Below, one piece after another: positions 13,619 to 21,606 of a DNA stretch of 64,000 nucleotides; within the stretch, counting starts at the first letter, position 1; each line of letters begins with the position of its first letter. The translations under genes and the position numbers were made by a program. The stretch comes from Rathayibacter sp. VKM Ac-2804 (lineage in GTDB: Bacteria > Actinomycetota > Actinomycetes > Actinomycetales > Microbacteriaceae). The stretch spans positions 2,542,001-2,606,000 of the forward strand of contig NZ_CP047420.1 in NCBI RefSeq assembly GCF_009866655.1. Direction: 5' to 3'. A model generated the notes under the pieces. The model saw nothing but the letters and a program-made list of their open reading frames with translations, made no database searches and was not told the origin of the DNA.

Positions 13619-14284
13619 ATGGATGACGCCTCGGCGGCCTGGCCGCTCTTCTCCCTCGTGCTGCGCACGCCGCGCCTCGAGCTGCACCCCGTCCGCGACG
13701 AGGATCTGCCCGCCCTCGCGGCGGCGGCGGTCGCCGGGATCCACGAGCCCGGCCGCTCGCCGTTCCCTGCGGCCTGGGCCGAGGTTCCCGCGGAGCAGCT
13801 GCCCGCCGACCTCGCCCGCTACCAGTGGTCGCTCCGCGCGGCGACGCGACCGGACTCCTGGCGCGTGGCCTTCGCGATCGTCGAGGACGGCGCGGTGATC
13901 GGCTGCCAGGACCTGCTCGCCGACGAGTTCGCGGCGCGGCGCACCGTCTCCTCCGGCTCGTGGCTCATGCGCGCGGCTCAGGGCCGGGGACTCGGCCGGG
14001 AGATGCGCGCCGCCGCGCTGCTGCTCGCCTTCGATCACCTGGGCGCGGAGGTGGCGGAGAGCAGCGCGCTGGCGTGGAACACCGCCTCGATCCGGGTGTC
14101 GACGGCGCTCGGCTACGAGCCCAACGGCACGCGGCGCACGGTCGGCGCCGATGGAGTCGCGGTCGAGGAGACCCGGTTCCGCGTCACGCCCGAGACGTTC
14201 CACCGCCCGGAGTGGACGCTCGGAGTGTCCGGCCTCGAGGCCGCTCGCGCGCTCCTGATCGCCCAGCCGGCGGCGGACTCCTAG
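13619..14284 (+). CDS. GNAT-family N-acetyltransferase (RimJ/RimL-like)
   Basis: A 221-residue GCN5-related acetyltransferase. It has TPRLELHPVRDEDLPAL at the N-terminus, a typical start of RimJ-type enzymes. The acetyl-CoA-binding motif A is AAQGRGLGREMRAAAL (about residues 120-135, the Q/RxxGxG/A signature), followed by AWNTASIRVSTALGYEPNG, where the Asn contacts CoA. The substrate is unknown; related proteins acetylate N-termini or small amines. It lies 44 bp after tRNA-Leu and is convergent with the monooxygenase gene. Confidence 0.85.
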   Translation: MDDASAAWPLFSLVLRTPRLELHPVRDEDLPALAAAAVAGIHEPGRSPFPAAWAEVPAEQLPADLARYQWSLRAATRPDSWRVAFAIVEDGAVIGCQDLLADEFAARRTVSSGSWLMRAAQGRGLGREMRAAALLLAFDHLGAEVAESSALAWNTASIRVSTALGYEPNGTRRTVGADGVAVEETRFRVTPETFHRPEWTLGVSGLEAARALLIAQPAADS

Positions 14285-14306
14285 CGGTACCGCCCGGCCG
14301 AGCCGC

Positions 14307-15650
14307 TCAGAACTCCGCGAGGCTCCCGCGCAGACCGCCGCCCGGGTACTCCCGCCGCAGGATCCCGCGGCGGCGCAGGATCGGCACCAGCTCGTCGAGC
14401 ATCCGGTGCAGCATCACCGGGTGGAAGTCGCCGGAGAAGGCGAAGCCGTCGTTGTCCGCGTCGTCGCCGAGCTCCTGGACGAAGTCGGCGACCTCCTCCG
14501 CGGTGCCCACCACTCCGCTGCGGTCGGCGATCAGGCCGAGCCGCGCCTTGGCGGTGAGCAGGGCGCGCAGCGGGGCGTCCGCGTCGGCGCCGCCGTAGAG
14601 GCCGGCGATGCTGCCCCGCGAGACGTGCTCGCCGAAGACCGCCGGGTCGACGGGGCGGTCGAGGTTCAGCGCGGTCAGGTCGGTCTCGAGGTCGCTGGAC
14701 CAGGCGGCCGCCGCGGTGAGCAGCGCCGCGTCGTCGGGGTGCGCAGAGGCGTCGACGAGGCGCCGCGCCTCCTCCCCGCTGGAGACGATGATCGGCTTGA
14801 CGACGAAGAGGATGGTGAGGTCGTCGGGGTTCCGGCCGTGCGCGGCGGCCGCGGCCCGGGCCCGCTCGCGGTAGGCGCGGACCGTCGCGGTGTCGAGCGA
14901 GGCGAGGGCCAGCTGGATCTCGGACTGCGCGCCCGCGAAGTCGATGCCGCGCGGCGATCCACCGGGCGAGACGATGACCGGCTCGCCCGGGCCCGTGGCG
15001 GTCCCCGCCGAGGACTCGGTGCCGAACGGCAGCGCGTTCAGCGGGCCGTCGAAGGAGTAGTGCCTCCCGCGGTGCTGCACTGCGCGCAGCCGGTCGCCGT
15101 CGGCGAAGCGGCCGGTCGCCTCGTCCTGGATCAGCGCGCCGTCGTCCCAGCTGCGCCACAGCTCGCGCAGGGAGTCGAGCCACTCGTGCGCGCGGTCGTA
15201 GGCGCCGTCGTGCGGGAGCGGCTCGAGACCGAAGTGCCGGCTGCTGCCCACGTCGGTGACGACGTTGAGCCCGAGGCGGCCGCCGCTGAGGTGCTGCAGC
15301 GTGGCGAACTGGCGTGCCGCCTGGTACGGGCTGTAGGCCATCGGGTTCACCGTCGGCGCGACGCCGAGGTGCTGCGTCGCCTCGAACAGCGAGGGTGCGA
15401 GCAGCAGCGGGTCGTGCTTGGGCCCGCCGTAGGCGCGGCGGATGCGGAGGTCGAGGGTGCTCGCGTTCCCGAGCGAGAGCGCGTCCTCGATGATGACGAG
15501 GTCGAAGCCGGCCTGCTCGAGCTCGCGGGCGCTCCGCCGGTAGACCTCGGCCGTGGTCCAGGAGTGGTCCCACTCCCAGCCGGGCTGCCCCCAGGCCTGC
15601 GGGCCGAAGCCGCGGGAGAGGAACCAGGCGAAGTGCTGCGGCCGGCTCAC
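14307..15650 (-). CDS. NtaA/SnaA/DszA-family FMNH2-dependent monooxygenase (LLM class)
   Basis: A 447-residue luciferase-like monooxygenase of the nitrilotriacetate/dibenzothiophene-sulfone type, which needs FMNH2 from a separate reductase. Family landmarks are WEWDHSWT near residue 26, the DLVIIEDALSL strand, VAPTVNPMAYSPYQAARQFATL and SGGRLGLNVVTD (about residues 120-131), and SSAGTATGPGEPVIVSPGG. The GTG at 15650 is inside the end of the upstream sulfhydrylase gene (GTGA overlap of four bases), so the two are translationally coupled. The pairing with a sulfhydrylase suggests release of sulfur from an organosulfur compound followed by capture into an amino acid; this is inference. No flavin reductase is in the window. 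Confidence 0.88.
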   Translation of the reverse strand: MSRPQHFAWFLSRGFGPQAWGQPGWEWDHSWTTAEVYRRSARELEQAGFDLVIIEDALSLGNASTLDLRIRRAYGGPKHDPLLLAPSLFEATQHLGVAPTVNPMAYSPYQAARQFATLQHLSGGRLGLNVVTDVGSSRHFGLEPLPHDGAYDRAHEWLDSLRELWRSWDDGALIQDEATGRFADGDRLRAVQHRGRHYSFDGPLNALPFGTESSAGTATGPGEPVIVSPGGSPRGIDFAGAQSEIQLALASLDTATVRAYRERARAAAAAHGRNPDDLTILFVVKPIIVSSGEEARRLVDASAHPDDAALLTAAAAWSSDLETDLTALNLDRPVDPAVFGEHVSRGSIAGLYGGADADAPLRALLTAKARLGLIADRSGVVGTAEEVADFVQELGDDADNDGFAFSGDFHPVMLHRMLDELVPILRRRGILRREYPGGGLRGSLAEF

Positions 15651-16954
15651 GACGCCTCCGCCAGCACGAGCGGCCGGACGGCCGAGGCGCGCAGCCCGAG
15701 CTCGAGGTCGGCGAGCAGGTCCTCCACGTCCTCGATGCCGATCGAGAGCCGCAGCAGACCGGGGCCGATCCCCGCGGCCTCGAGCTGCTCGGCGGTGCGG
15801 CCGACGTGCGTGGTCGAGGCCGGGTGCAGCACGAGCGAGCGGACGTCGCCGAGGTGGGTCATCCGGGTGAAGAGGCCGAGGGCGTCGGAGAAGCGGCGCG
15901 CCGCCTCCTCCCCGCCGTGCAGCGTGAACGAGAAGACCGAGCCCTGCCCGAGCGGCAGCAGGCGCCGGGCGAGGGCGTGCGAGGGGCTCGAGGCGAGTCC
16001 GCTGTAGTCGACGCTGGCGACCTCGGGCCGCGCCTCGAGCCAGCGCGCGACGACGAGGGCGCTGCGGGACTGGTGGCGGACCCGCAGCGAGAGGGTCTCG
16101 AGGCCCTGCTCGAGCAGGAAGGCGGTGAGCGGCGAGACGGTCGGCCCCATCCGGCCGGCCACGACGTGGCGGGCGTAGTCGGCGAAGGCGCGCTCGGGGT
16201 CGCCGCCGCGCGCGATCGCCGCGGCGAGGTGCGGGTAGGCCGCCGTGCGCCAGTCGAAGCACCCGCCGTCCACGATCACGCCGGCGATGACGGCGCCGTG
16301 GCCGGCGAGGAACTTGCTCGCCGAGTGCACCACGATGTCGGCCCCGTGCTCGAGCGGGCGGAGGAGGTACGGGGTGGCGAAGGTGTTGTCGACGACGACG
16401 GGGACGCCGGCGCGGTGCGCGACGTCGGCGACGAGCCGCACGTCGACCACGTCGTTGCGCGGATTCGGGATCGACTCGATCAGGACGGCCCGGGTGCGCG
16501 GAGTGATCGCCGCGGCCCAGGCGACCGGGTCGTCGGCGTCCTCGACGAACGTGGTGCCGATGCCGAGGCGGGCGAGGTTCTCCAGCAGGAGGTTGCGCGT
16601 GCCCTCGTAGAGGCTCGCGGCGGCGACCACGTGGTCTCCGGCGGAGGCGAGCGCGAGCAGGGCGACCGAGACGGCGGCCTGACCGCTGCCGACGAGGAGC
16701 GCCTCGACGCCGCTCTCGAGGGCGGCGAGACGGCGCTCGACCGCGTCGGTGGTCGGGTTGCCGACCCGGGTGTAGGTGTAGCCGTCCGCACCGGCGAAGC
16801 GGTTCCGCGCCTCATCGAAGGAGTCGAAGCTGAAGCCGGCCGTGAGGTAGATCGGGGTGCGCCGCGCGTGCAGCGCGTCCTCGACCGCCCCGGCGTGCAG
16901 CTGACGGGTCGAGAAGCCCCAGCCGTCGTCGCCCGAATACCCGTCCTGCGCCAT
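15647..16954 (-). CDS. O-acetylhomoserine aminocarboxypropyltransferase/sulfhydrylase-type PLP enzyme
   Basis: A 435-residue Cys/Met-metabolism PLP-dependent enzyme. The N-terminal [11 protein letters not shown], the [27 protein letters not shown] segment (here [17 protein letters not shown], about residues 50-66) and the Schiff-base Lys in [13 protein letters not shown] (about residue 205) are diagnostic. Such enzymes add sulfide to O-acetylhomoserine to make homocysteine; cystathionine synthase or lyase activity cannot be excluded by sequence alone. The ATG at 16952-16954 follows AGAGGAGG by six to seven bases. That Shine-Dalgarno is paired in a strong stem (16959-17012). The enzyme is translationally coupled to the downstream monooxygenase. 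Confidence 0.87.
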   Translation of the reverse strand: MAQDGYSGDDGWGFSTRQLHAGAVEDALHARRTPIYLTAGFSFDSFDEARNRFAGADGYTYTRVGNPTTDAVERRLAALESGVEALLVGSGQAAVSVALLALASAGDHVVAAASLYEGTRNLLLENLARLGIGTTFVEDADDPVAWAAAITPRTRAVLIESIPNPRNDVVDVRLVADVAHRAGVPVVVDNTFATPYLLRPLEHGADIVVHSASKFLAGHGAVIAGVIVDGGCFDWRTAAYPHLAAAIARGGDPERAFADYARHVVAGRMGPTVSPLTAFLLEQGLETLSLRVRHQSRSALVVARWLEARPEVASVDYSGLASSPSHALARRLLPLGQGSVFSFTLHGGEEAARRFSDALGLFTRMTHLGDVRSLVLHPASTTHVGRTAEQLEAAGIGPGLLRLSIGIEDVEDLLADLELGLRASAVRPLVLAEAS

Positions 16955-16958
16955 GGTC

Positions 16959-17012
16959 CGCCTCCTCTGTCCCCGCCCTCGGGCAGTGGGCACCACCGTG
17001 GCAGAGGAGGCG
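16959..17012 (-). promoter_or_regulatory. mRNA leader structure that sequesters the Shine-Dalgarno of the sulfhydrylase-monooxygenase operon
   Basis: A perfect 11-bp inverted repeat, CGCCTCCTCTG and CAGAGGAGGCG, encloses 32 bases. In the RNA the 3' arm contains AGAGGAGG, the ribosome-binding site of the ATG at 16954. The enclosed bases can form two small hairpins (GUGG-UGC-CCAC and GCC-CGAG-GGC), giving a possible three-way junction. The inverted repeat is seen directly; control of translation is inference. It does not match a riboswitch class I can name. Confidence 0.55.
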
Positions 17013-17062
17013 TCGGGCGCGTCGGGTGGTTACCCGGCGTTACGCGGCGAGCCCGCGGGTGC

Positions 17063-17551
17063 TCACCAGAACATCGTCCCGGGCGCGCCCTTGAACGGGC
17101 CGACCACCCGCGAGGTGATCCAGCCGCCGTAGAAGTCGCCCGGCTGCGGCTGCACCGCCTCGCCGTCGACGGTGCAGGAGTCCATCCGCCCCGGGTAGAG
17201 CGCGACCGTGTCGACGAGCTCCTCGAAGCCCGGCATCGGCTCGGGGTAGATCCAGCCGGCGGCCTCGGCCACCGCTCCTCCGCCGCGCACCGTCAGGTAG
17301 GAGGCCGCGCCCTTGAACTCGCAGATGCTGCGGCCCGGCGCGGGTTCCAGGGCGCCCTCGGCGAACGCGGAGCGGGGCAGGTAGTAGACGGGCGGGTGGC
17401 TGGTCTCGAGGACGCGGAACGCCGCGCGGGTGTCGGCGACGACGACGCCGCCGAGCCGGACCACGACGTGCTCGGCGGTGGGCTCGACCCTGGGCGGTCG
17501 TGGGTAGTCCCAGACGGATTCCTGTCCCTCGGCGGGGGGTGTGCGCTTCAT
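17063..17551 (-). CDS. DUF427 domain-containing protein
   Basis: A 162-residue DUF427 protein, a small all-beta domain common in actinobacteria and of unknown function. Landmarks are VWDYPRPPRVEP, VVVADTRAAFRVLETSHPPVYYLPR (residues about 35-60), CEFKGAASYLTV (about 80-91) and GWIYPEPMPGFEELVDTVALYP. The ATG at 17549-17551 gives MKRTPPAEGQ, a common start for the family. It is divergent from the DarT-like gene. Its stop is about 50 bp before the start of the structured leader of the next operon. Confidence 0.88.
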   Translation of the reverse strand: MKRTPPAEGQESVWDYPRPPRVEPTAEHVVVRLGGVVVADTRAAFRVLETSHPPVYYLPRSAFAEGALEPAPGRSICEFKGAASYLTVRGGGAVAEAAGWIYPEPMPGFEELVDTVALYPGRMDSCTVDGEAVQPQPGDFYGGWITSRVVGPFKGAPGTMFW

Positions 17552-17722
17552 CCCGCCCACGCTACGCGCGGCGGCAGCGGACCCTCGCCCGCTCCCAGGC
17601 GATGCGCGGGCGGGCGCGTCGGAGGTCCGCGGATCACCGCCGGGTCGGCACGGGGTCGCCGCGGTCGCGTAACGTCGACCTTGCGCCGGAATCCCGAGAC
17701 CGCGCGCAGAAGGATCACACGC

Positions 17723-18505
17723 GTGCCCGAAGAATGCATCCACGGCCTCGACATCGCTCTCTGCGACGTCTGCTCCCCTGCCAAGCTCCCCGAGCCGCAG
17801 GGCCGCACCCGAGCTCCGGTGCGCGTGCCCGGCACGTCCCGCGCGGCCACCGCGCGCGCCGCCGCCCGCGGCACCGCCCGGGAGAAGCCGCTCCCCCAGG
17901 TGGACATCACCGCGCAGCGGATCTACCACGTGACGCACCTCGACAACCTCGAGGCGATCGTCGCCGCCGGCGCCGTGCTGGCCGACCAGAACCTCGAGGG
18001 CCGCCCCGCGGTCGACGTCAGCGCCGAGACGACCCGCGAGCACCGCCGCGCCGTCCAGGTCAAGGACGGCGTCAGCGTCGCCGGCTACGTCCCGTTCTTC
18101 CTCTCCCCCGACGCCGCGCTCTGGGCGGACCTCCGCGGCGACCGCGTGCTCCCGCACTGGTCGCCCCGCGCGCACACCACCACGGCGTCGCAGTTCGTCG
18201 TCCTGGTCGGCTCGCTGTCCTCCGCACCCGTGCTCAGCGACGGCGACGCGTCGCACGTGCTCACCCGCTTCACCGAGGGCGACGCCCTCGTGCGCACCTT
18301 CGCCCGGCTCCTCGTCGACGAGCCCGCCCTGCGCAGCGCCGAGGCGCTCGTGCCGGACCGCTTCCCGATCGAGGAGATCGCCGTCGTCGGCGTGCCGTCG
18401 GTCACCATGAAGAACAAGGTCAAGGCGATGTTCGAGAACAGCGGAGCCTCGCCGCGCGTCGCGGTCTACCCGCCCTGGTTCCACCCGGTCGCCGAGGAGG
18501 AGTGA
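17723..18505 (+). CDS. DarT-like (DUF4433) ADP-ribosyltransferase-fold protein with N-terminal zinc-ribbon-like motif
   Basis: A 260-residue protein. Residues about 67-82 read IYHVTHLDNLEAIVAA, the NAD-binding strand-helix of the DarT family. VPFFLSPDAALW (about 126-137) matches its second motif, and SAEALVPDRFPIEEI (about 205-219) contains the Glu that is catalytic in DarT. DarT toxins ADP-ribosylate thymidine or guanosine in single-stranded DNA. The N-terminus has C-x-H...C-x2-C (ECIHGLDIALCDVC), suggesting a small metal site for nucleic-acid binding. No DarG macrodomain antitoxin lies next to it: neighbours are DUF427 and an unknown protein. Toxin activity is therefore inference. The GTG start follows AGAAGGAT. 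Confidence 0.72.
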   Translation: MPEECIHGLDIALCDVCSPAKLPEPQGRTRAPVRVPGTSRAATARAAARGTAREKPLPQVDITAQRIYHVTHLDNLEAIVAAGAVLADQNLEGRPAVDVSAETTREHRRAVQVKDGVSVAGYVPFFLSPDAALWADLRGDRVLPHWSPRAHTTTASQFVVLVGSLSSAPVLSDGDASHVLTRFTEGDALVRTFARLLVDEPALRSAEALVPDRFPIEEIAVVGVPSVTMKNKVKAMFENSGASPRVAVYPPWFHPVAEEE

Positions 18506-18539
18506 CGCGGCGGAGTGACACTGCGGAGTGACGCGGCGC

Positions 18540-18560
18540 AGCCGGCCGCGCCGGTCGGCT
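18540..18560. terminator. bidirectional hairpin between convergent genes
   Basis: AGCCGGCC and GGTCGGCT pair at 7 of 8 positions (one mismatch) around a five-base loop, between the DarT-like gene and the convergent unknown gene whose stop lies two bases beyond. No U tract. Confidence 0.45.
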
Positions 18561-18561
18561 C

Positions 18562-19086
18562 CTACGCCCCCTCGAGCAGGTCGAGGCGGTCGGCGAGGTA
18601 GCGCTCGAGGGGCATGAGCCCCTGCTCCCCCAGGCCCGGCGCCCAGCGGACGACCACCCGGTCGCCCCGGAGCGAGAGCGGCTCCTGACCGGCGGCGAGG
18701 CCGTCGGCGTCGATCGCCAGCCGGCGCCAGCCGTGGTTGACGATCTCGCCCTCGCGGAACGGACCGTCGAAGGCGGCCTTGCGGATCTCCCGGCGCGCCT
18801 CCTGCGACTCCGACTGGTTGTTCGCGTGCAGCGGTGCGACCGAGCGCGTGACCGAGCCGGTCGCGAAGACGTCGCCGTCGCGCCCGAGCAGCAGGACGCC
18901 GAGGCGCCAGGCCCGGGTGACCGGGGCCATCACGGGTGCCCGGCGGAAGCCGAGGATCGCGCGCGGCCGGCGGAGCTCGGCGAGGGCCTGATCCGGGACG
19001 CCGCGGCGCTCGAGCTCGGCCGCGGTCTGCGCCAGCAGCTCCCGCAGGGCGGCGGCGGCGCGTGCCGCCTCGTCCGATGCCGTCAT
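18562..19086 (-). CDS. conserved hypothetical protein
   Basis: Not recognised. A 174-residue soluble protein with an N-terminal helical part (AAAALRELLAQTAAELERRG) and a mixed alpha/beta remainder containing RAWRLGVLLLGRDGDVFATG and the Asn/Gln-rich HANNQSESQEARRE. There is no signal peptide or membrane segment. Codon use and GC content are like the neighbours, which supports a real gene. It lies between the convergent DarT-like gene and carD on the same strand as carD; a terminator hairpin at 19188-19223 separates it from carD. Confidence 0.7.
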   Translation of the reverse strand: MTASDEAARAAAALRELLAQTAAELERRGVPDQALAELRRPRAILGFRRAPVMAPVTRAWRLGVLLLGRDGDVFATGSVTRSVAPLHANNQSESQEARREIRKAAFDGPFREGEIVNHGWRRLAIDADGLAAGQEPLSLRGDRVVVRWAPGLGEQGLMPLERYLADRLDLLEGA

Positions 19087-19187
19087 GGCCGCACTCCGTT
19101 CCGCTCCCCTGCGCTCGACCGGCCCGGGTCGGCTCCGCCAGCCTAGAACGGGTGGCGAGCGGCGGGGTCCACGGAGCCGGAGACGCC

Positions 19188-19223
19188 GACGGCGCGCCCG
19201 CCCCGGAGGGTGGACGCGCCGTC
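19188..19223 (-). terminator. terminator-like hairpin after carD
   Basis: GACGGCGCG and CGCGCCGTC form a perfect 9-bp stem with an 18-base loop, nine bases past the carD stop. No U tract follows. Confidence 0.6.
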
Positions 19224-19231
19224 GGTGGGGA

Positions 19232-19723
19232 TCAGATCGCCGAGGCGAGGACCTCGTCGAGCTTCGCGGAGGCCTCCTCGTCGGTGGCCTTCAGCGCGAG
19301 CGAGAGCTCGGAGACCAGGATCTGGCGGGCCTTCAGCAGCATGCGCTTCTCGCCGGCCGAGACTCCGCCGGCCTGCTCGCGGCGCCACAGGTCGCGGACG
19401 ACCTCGCTGACGCGGTAGACGCTGCCGCTGGCCATCTTCTCCTGGTTGGCCTTGAACCGGCGCGACCAGTTGCTGGCCTCCTCGGCCACGTCGCTGCGGA
19501 GCACGTCGTAGACGGCCTGCACACCGGCGTCGTCGATGATCTCGCGCACGCCGACGAGCTCGGCGTTCTCGACGGGCAGGGTGATCGTGAGCTCGCTGGT
19601 GTGCACGTTCATCGTCATGAACGTCTTCTCGACGCCCTTGACCGAGCGCTTCTCGAGCCCGGTGATCGTCACCGCTCCGTGGTGCGGGTAGACCAGGGTC
19701 TCGCCGACCTCGAATGTCATCAT
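19232..19723 (-). CDS. carD: CarD-family RNA polymerase-binding transcription factor
   Basis: A 163-residue CarD protein. CarD binds the RNA polymerase beta lobe and stabilises open promoter complexes, notably at rRNA promoters, and is essential in mycobacteria. The N-terminal RNAP-interacting domain (FEVGETLVYPHHGAVTI, residues 3-19) is followed by the helical DNA-binding domain with the conserved Trp region NWSRRFKANQEKM (about residues 83-95). The length is standard. The ATG start overlaps the stop of the upstream TetR gene (ATGA), so carD is translationally coupled to a regulator with its own operator, an arrangement I do not know from model actinobacteria. Confidence 0.95.
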   Translation of the reverse strand: MMTFEVGETLVYPHHGAVTITGLEKRSVKGVEKTFMTMNVHTSELTITLPVENAELVGVREIIDDAGVQAVYDVLRSDVAEEASNWSRRFKANQEKMASGSVYRVSEVVRDLWRREQAGGVSAGEKRMLLKARQILVSELSLALKATDEEASAKLDEVLASAI

Positions 19724-20406
19724 GTCGTGCCTTTCATCGTGGGGCGTAGTGGTGGTGAGGAGGAAGCGGGGGTCCGCAGCGGCGCGTCGGCGAGCCAGGG
19801 CGGGAGGAGGGCGACGAGCTGCTCGACGAGCTCCTCGTCGGTGCCGTCCAGGCCGCCCGCGAGCCAGGCGCCGACCACGGCGAGCACGCCGCCGGCCGCG
19901 AAGACGGCGGTCAGCTCGGGGTCGGTGCCGGCGGGGGCGTCGACGCGGGCGAGCACCGCGCGGTGCAGGGCGAGCACGGTGTCGAGGACTGCGTCGTCGG
20001 ACGCGACGCGAGCGGAGGCGCGGGCACGGAGGCGGGCGTGGAAGGCGTGCCGGTCGACGAGCCGGTCGACCAGGCGGATGTAACCGCGCCGGAGGGCCTG
20101 CGCACCGGACTCGTCCTGCAGATCGGGTGCGGAGACGTCCGCGACGACGAGGTCCTCGCGGAGCAGGGCGGAGGCGACCGCCGACGCGTCCTCGAAGTGC
20201 GCGTAGAAGGAGCTGCGGCTGATGCCGGCCTCGCGGACGATGTCGCTGACGGCGATGCCCTCGGCGCGGCCGCCGTCCGTCTGCATGACCAGCCGCTCGA
20301 CGGCGTCGAACACCCGGCGGCGGGTGCGGCGCGCCCGAGGGTCGGCCGACGCGGGCCCGGAGGGTGCCGCCGCCCCGTGCGGGGAGGCGGCTCGAGCGGA
20401 AGACAT
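19720..20406 (-). CDS. TetR/AcrR-family transcriptional regulator
   Basis: A 228-residue regulator. The N-terminal HTH is RRTRRRVFDAVERLV...IAVSDIVREAGISRSSFYAHFED (about residues 26-74), a standard TetR domain; the C-terminal ligand domain has no recognisable ligand class. The ATG at 20404-20406 opens MSSARAASPHG. A TAGACT -10 box ends seven bases before it, so the mRNA may be leaderless or nearly so. A 22-bp dyad at 20424-20445 overlaps the promoter spacer and is the probable autoregulatory operator. The stop overlaps the carD start. Confidence 0.85.
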   Translation of the reverse strand: MSSARAASPHGAAAPSGPASADPRARRTRRRVFDAVERLVMQTDGGRAEGIAVSDIVREAGISRSSFYAHFEDASAVASALLREDLVVADVSAPDLQDESGAQALRRGYIRLVDRLVDRHAFHARLRARASARVASDDAVLDTVLALHRAVLARVDAPAGTDPELTAVFAAGGVLAVVGAWLAGGLDGTDEELVEQLVALLPPWLADAPLRTPASSSPPLRPTMKGTT

Positions 20407-20413
20407 CTCCGTC

Positions 20414-20445
20414 AGTCTACCACTTCCCGGACAGGTGTTCGGAAA
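20414..20445 (-). promoter_or_regulatory. TetR-carD promoter (-10 box) and TetR-type operator
   Basis: The -10 box TAGACT lies at 20414-20419 (minus strand). Next to it, 20424-20445 is an inverted repeat with 10-bp arms, TTCCCGGACA and TGTTCGGAAA around GG, which match at 8 of 10 positions; the core CCGnACA-nn-TGTnCGG is typical of TetR operators in GC-rich bacteria. The dyad overlaps the -35/spacer region, as expected for autorepression. Confidence 0.6.
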
Positions 20446-20610
20446 GCGCGGAGAACTGGCGCGGCGGCTGCGTCCGGCTCGCGAGGACTCCCGTCGCATC
20501 GCCTCCGGCACGCAGAACCCGCCCGGCACGCAGGGTCGAGCAGATCCGACGAGCCGGAGGCGATTCCGCGAGCCGGAGGCGCGGAGGGGCCGTTGAGCCT
20601 GCGCCCGCGG

Positions 20611-21471
20611 TCAGCTCGCGGCGGTGCGGGTCGCGACGAGGCGGCCGAGCCGGGTGCGGGCGGCGCGCTCGCTGGGCGAGACACGGCCGAGGTACAGCTC
20701 GAGGGAGCGCAGCAGCAGGCGGGTCGCGGTGATCGCCGGCCACCACGGGCGGCGCAGGCCCAGCAGGCGGCGCACCTCGGGCGACAGCGAGGCGGTGGCG
20801 CCGGCGAACAGCAGCGGGTAGACCACTCCGGCCTCGCCGGGCAGCTTCACCCGGCGGAGGAAGTCGACCGCCTCGTGCACGCGCTCGTCCGGGCGGAGCT
20901 CACCGGCGAACCCGGCCAGCTGCTCGCGGAGCTCGGCGACGCTCTCGGGCGGGTTCTCGACGCCGAGCAGGCGGCCGGACGCGGCCCACTCGCGGACGTA
21001 GGCGTCGGGGCCGCCCGGGATCGGGCCGCCCCACAGCCGGTGCGAGCCGAGGAAGGCGTCGGTGAACGCGTCGTGCACCCAGAGCAGCAGCCGCGGATCC
21101 TGCGCGGAGTAGTGCCGCTCGACGTCGGCGGCGTCCTGATAGGTGCCGACGATCCGCTCGTGCACGCCGGTCACCCAGCGGGCGGCTCCGGAGGCGGTGG
21201 CGGTGTCGCCGAAGCTGGTGGTCAGCACCCAGCGCACCGTGTTGTCGAGGCGGCCCATCGGGTCCTCGCGGTACCGGGAGTGGTCGTGCACGCCGGCCAT
21301 CGCGCCCGCGTGCAGCGTCTGCATCAGGAGGGCTCGAACGCCGGCGACCATCGTCGGCATCGCGCCGTTGACGGCCCAGACGGCGCTGCCGGGGCCGAAG
21401 AGGCCCGCGTCGTCGCCCGTCTCGAGGGCGGCGACCCAGTCGGGGCGGGGGCGGGGACGGCGTCGACTCAT
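20611..21471 (-). CDS. oxygenase MpaB/rubber-oxygenase family protein (DUF2236)
   Basis: A 286-residue protein of the MpaB/latex-clearing-oxygenase-like family, whose characterised members bind heme b and cleave carbon chains. Family features seen are the N-terminal GPGSAVWAVNGAMPTMVAGVRALLMQTLHAGAMAGV-type segment (about residues 26-60), the HSRYREDPMGRLDNT motif (about 63-77), TGVHERIVGT (about 96-105) and PWWPAITATRLLL near the end. The ATG at 21469-21471 (MSRRRPRPRPDW) was preferred; an in-frame start 72 bases upstream would add an untypical tail. The substrate is unknown. It forms no obvious operon. Confidence 0.82.
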   Translation of the reverse strand: MSRRRPRPRPDWVAALETGDDAGLFGPGSAVWAVNGAMPTMVAGVRALLMQTLHAGAMAGVHDHSRYREDPMGRLDNTVRWVLTTSFGDTATASGAARWVTGVHERIVGTYQDAADVERHYSAQDPRLLLWVHDAFTDAFLGSHRLWGGPIPGGPDAYVREWAASGRLLGVENPPESVAELREQLAGFAGELRPDERVHEAVDFLRRVKLPGEAGVVYPLLFAGATASLSPEVRRLLGLRRPWWPAITATRLLLRSLELYLGRVSPSERAARTRLGRLVATRTAAS

Positions 21472-21606
21472 CCATCGAGTCTGCGCTCGGATCCTGGGTG
21501 CGACCGTCTCTTCCCTCACTCCGTCAGGGGTGCTACAGGGCATGAGGCGCCAGGGCCGCCGGGCTCGTCCGAGGTCCTCGGATCACGCCGGGGTGCCGGA
21601 CCCGCC

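Noticed and set aside
17040..17066. Short upstream ORF (GTG...TAA, eight codons) before the sulfhydrylase leader
   Set aside because: Its start overlaps the DUF427 stop by chance-level sequence, it has no Cys or Met codons expected of a sulfur attenuator, and no ribosome-binding site.
20414..20435. PafBC motif upstream of the TetR gene
   Set aside because: TGTCCGGG and TAGACT are present, but the spacer is six instead of eight bases and the left half has mismatches; the dyad explains the sequence better.
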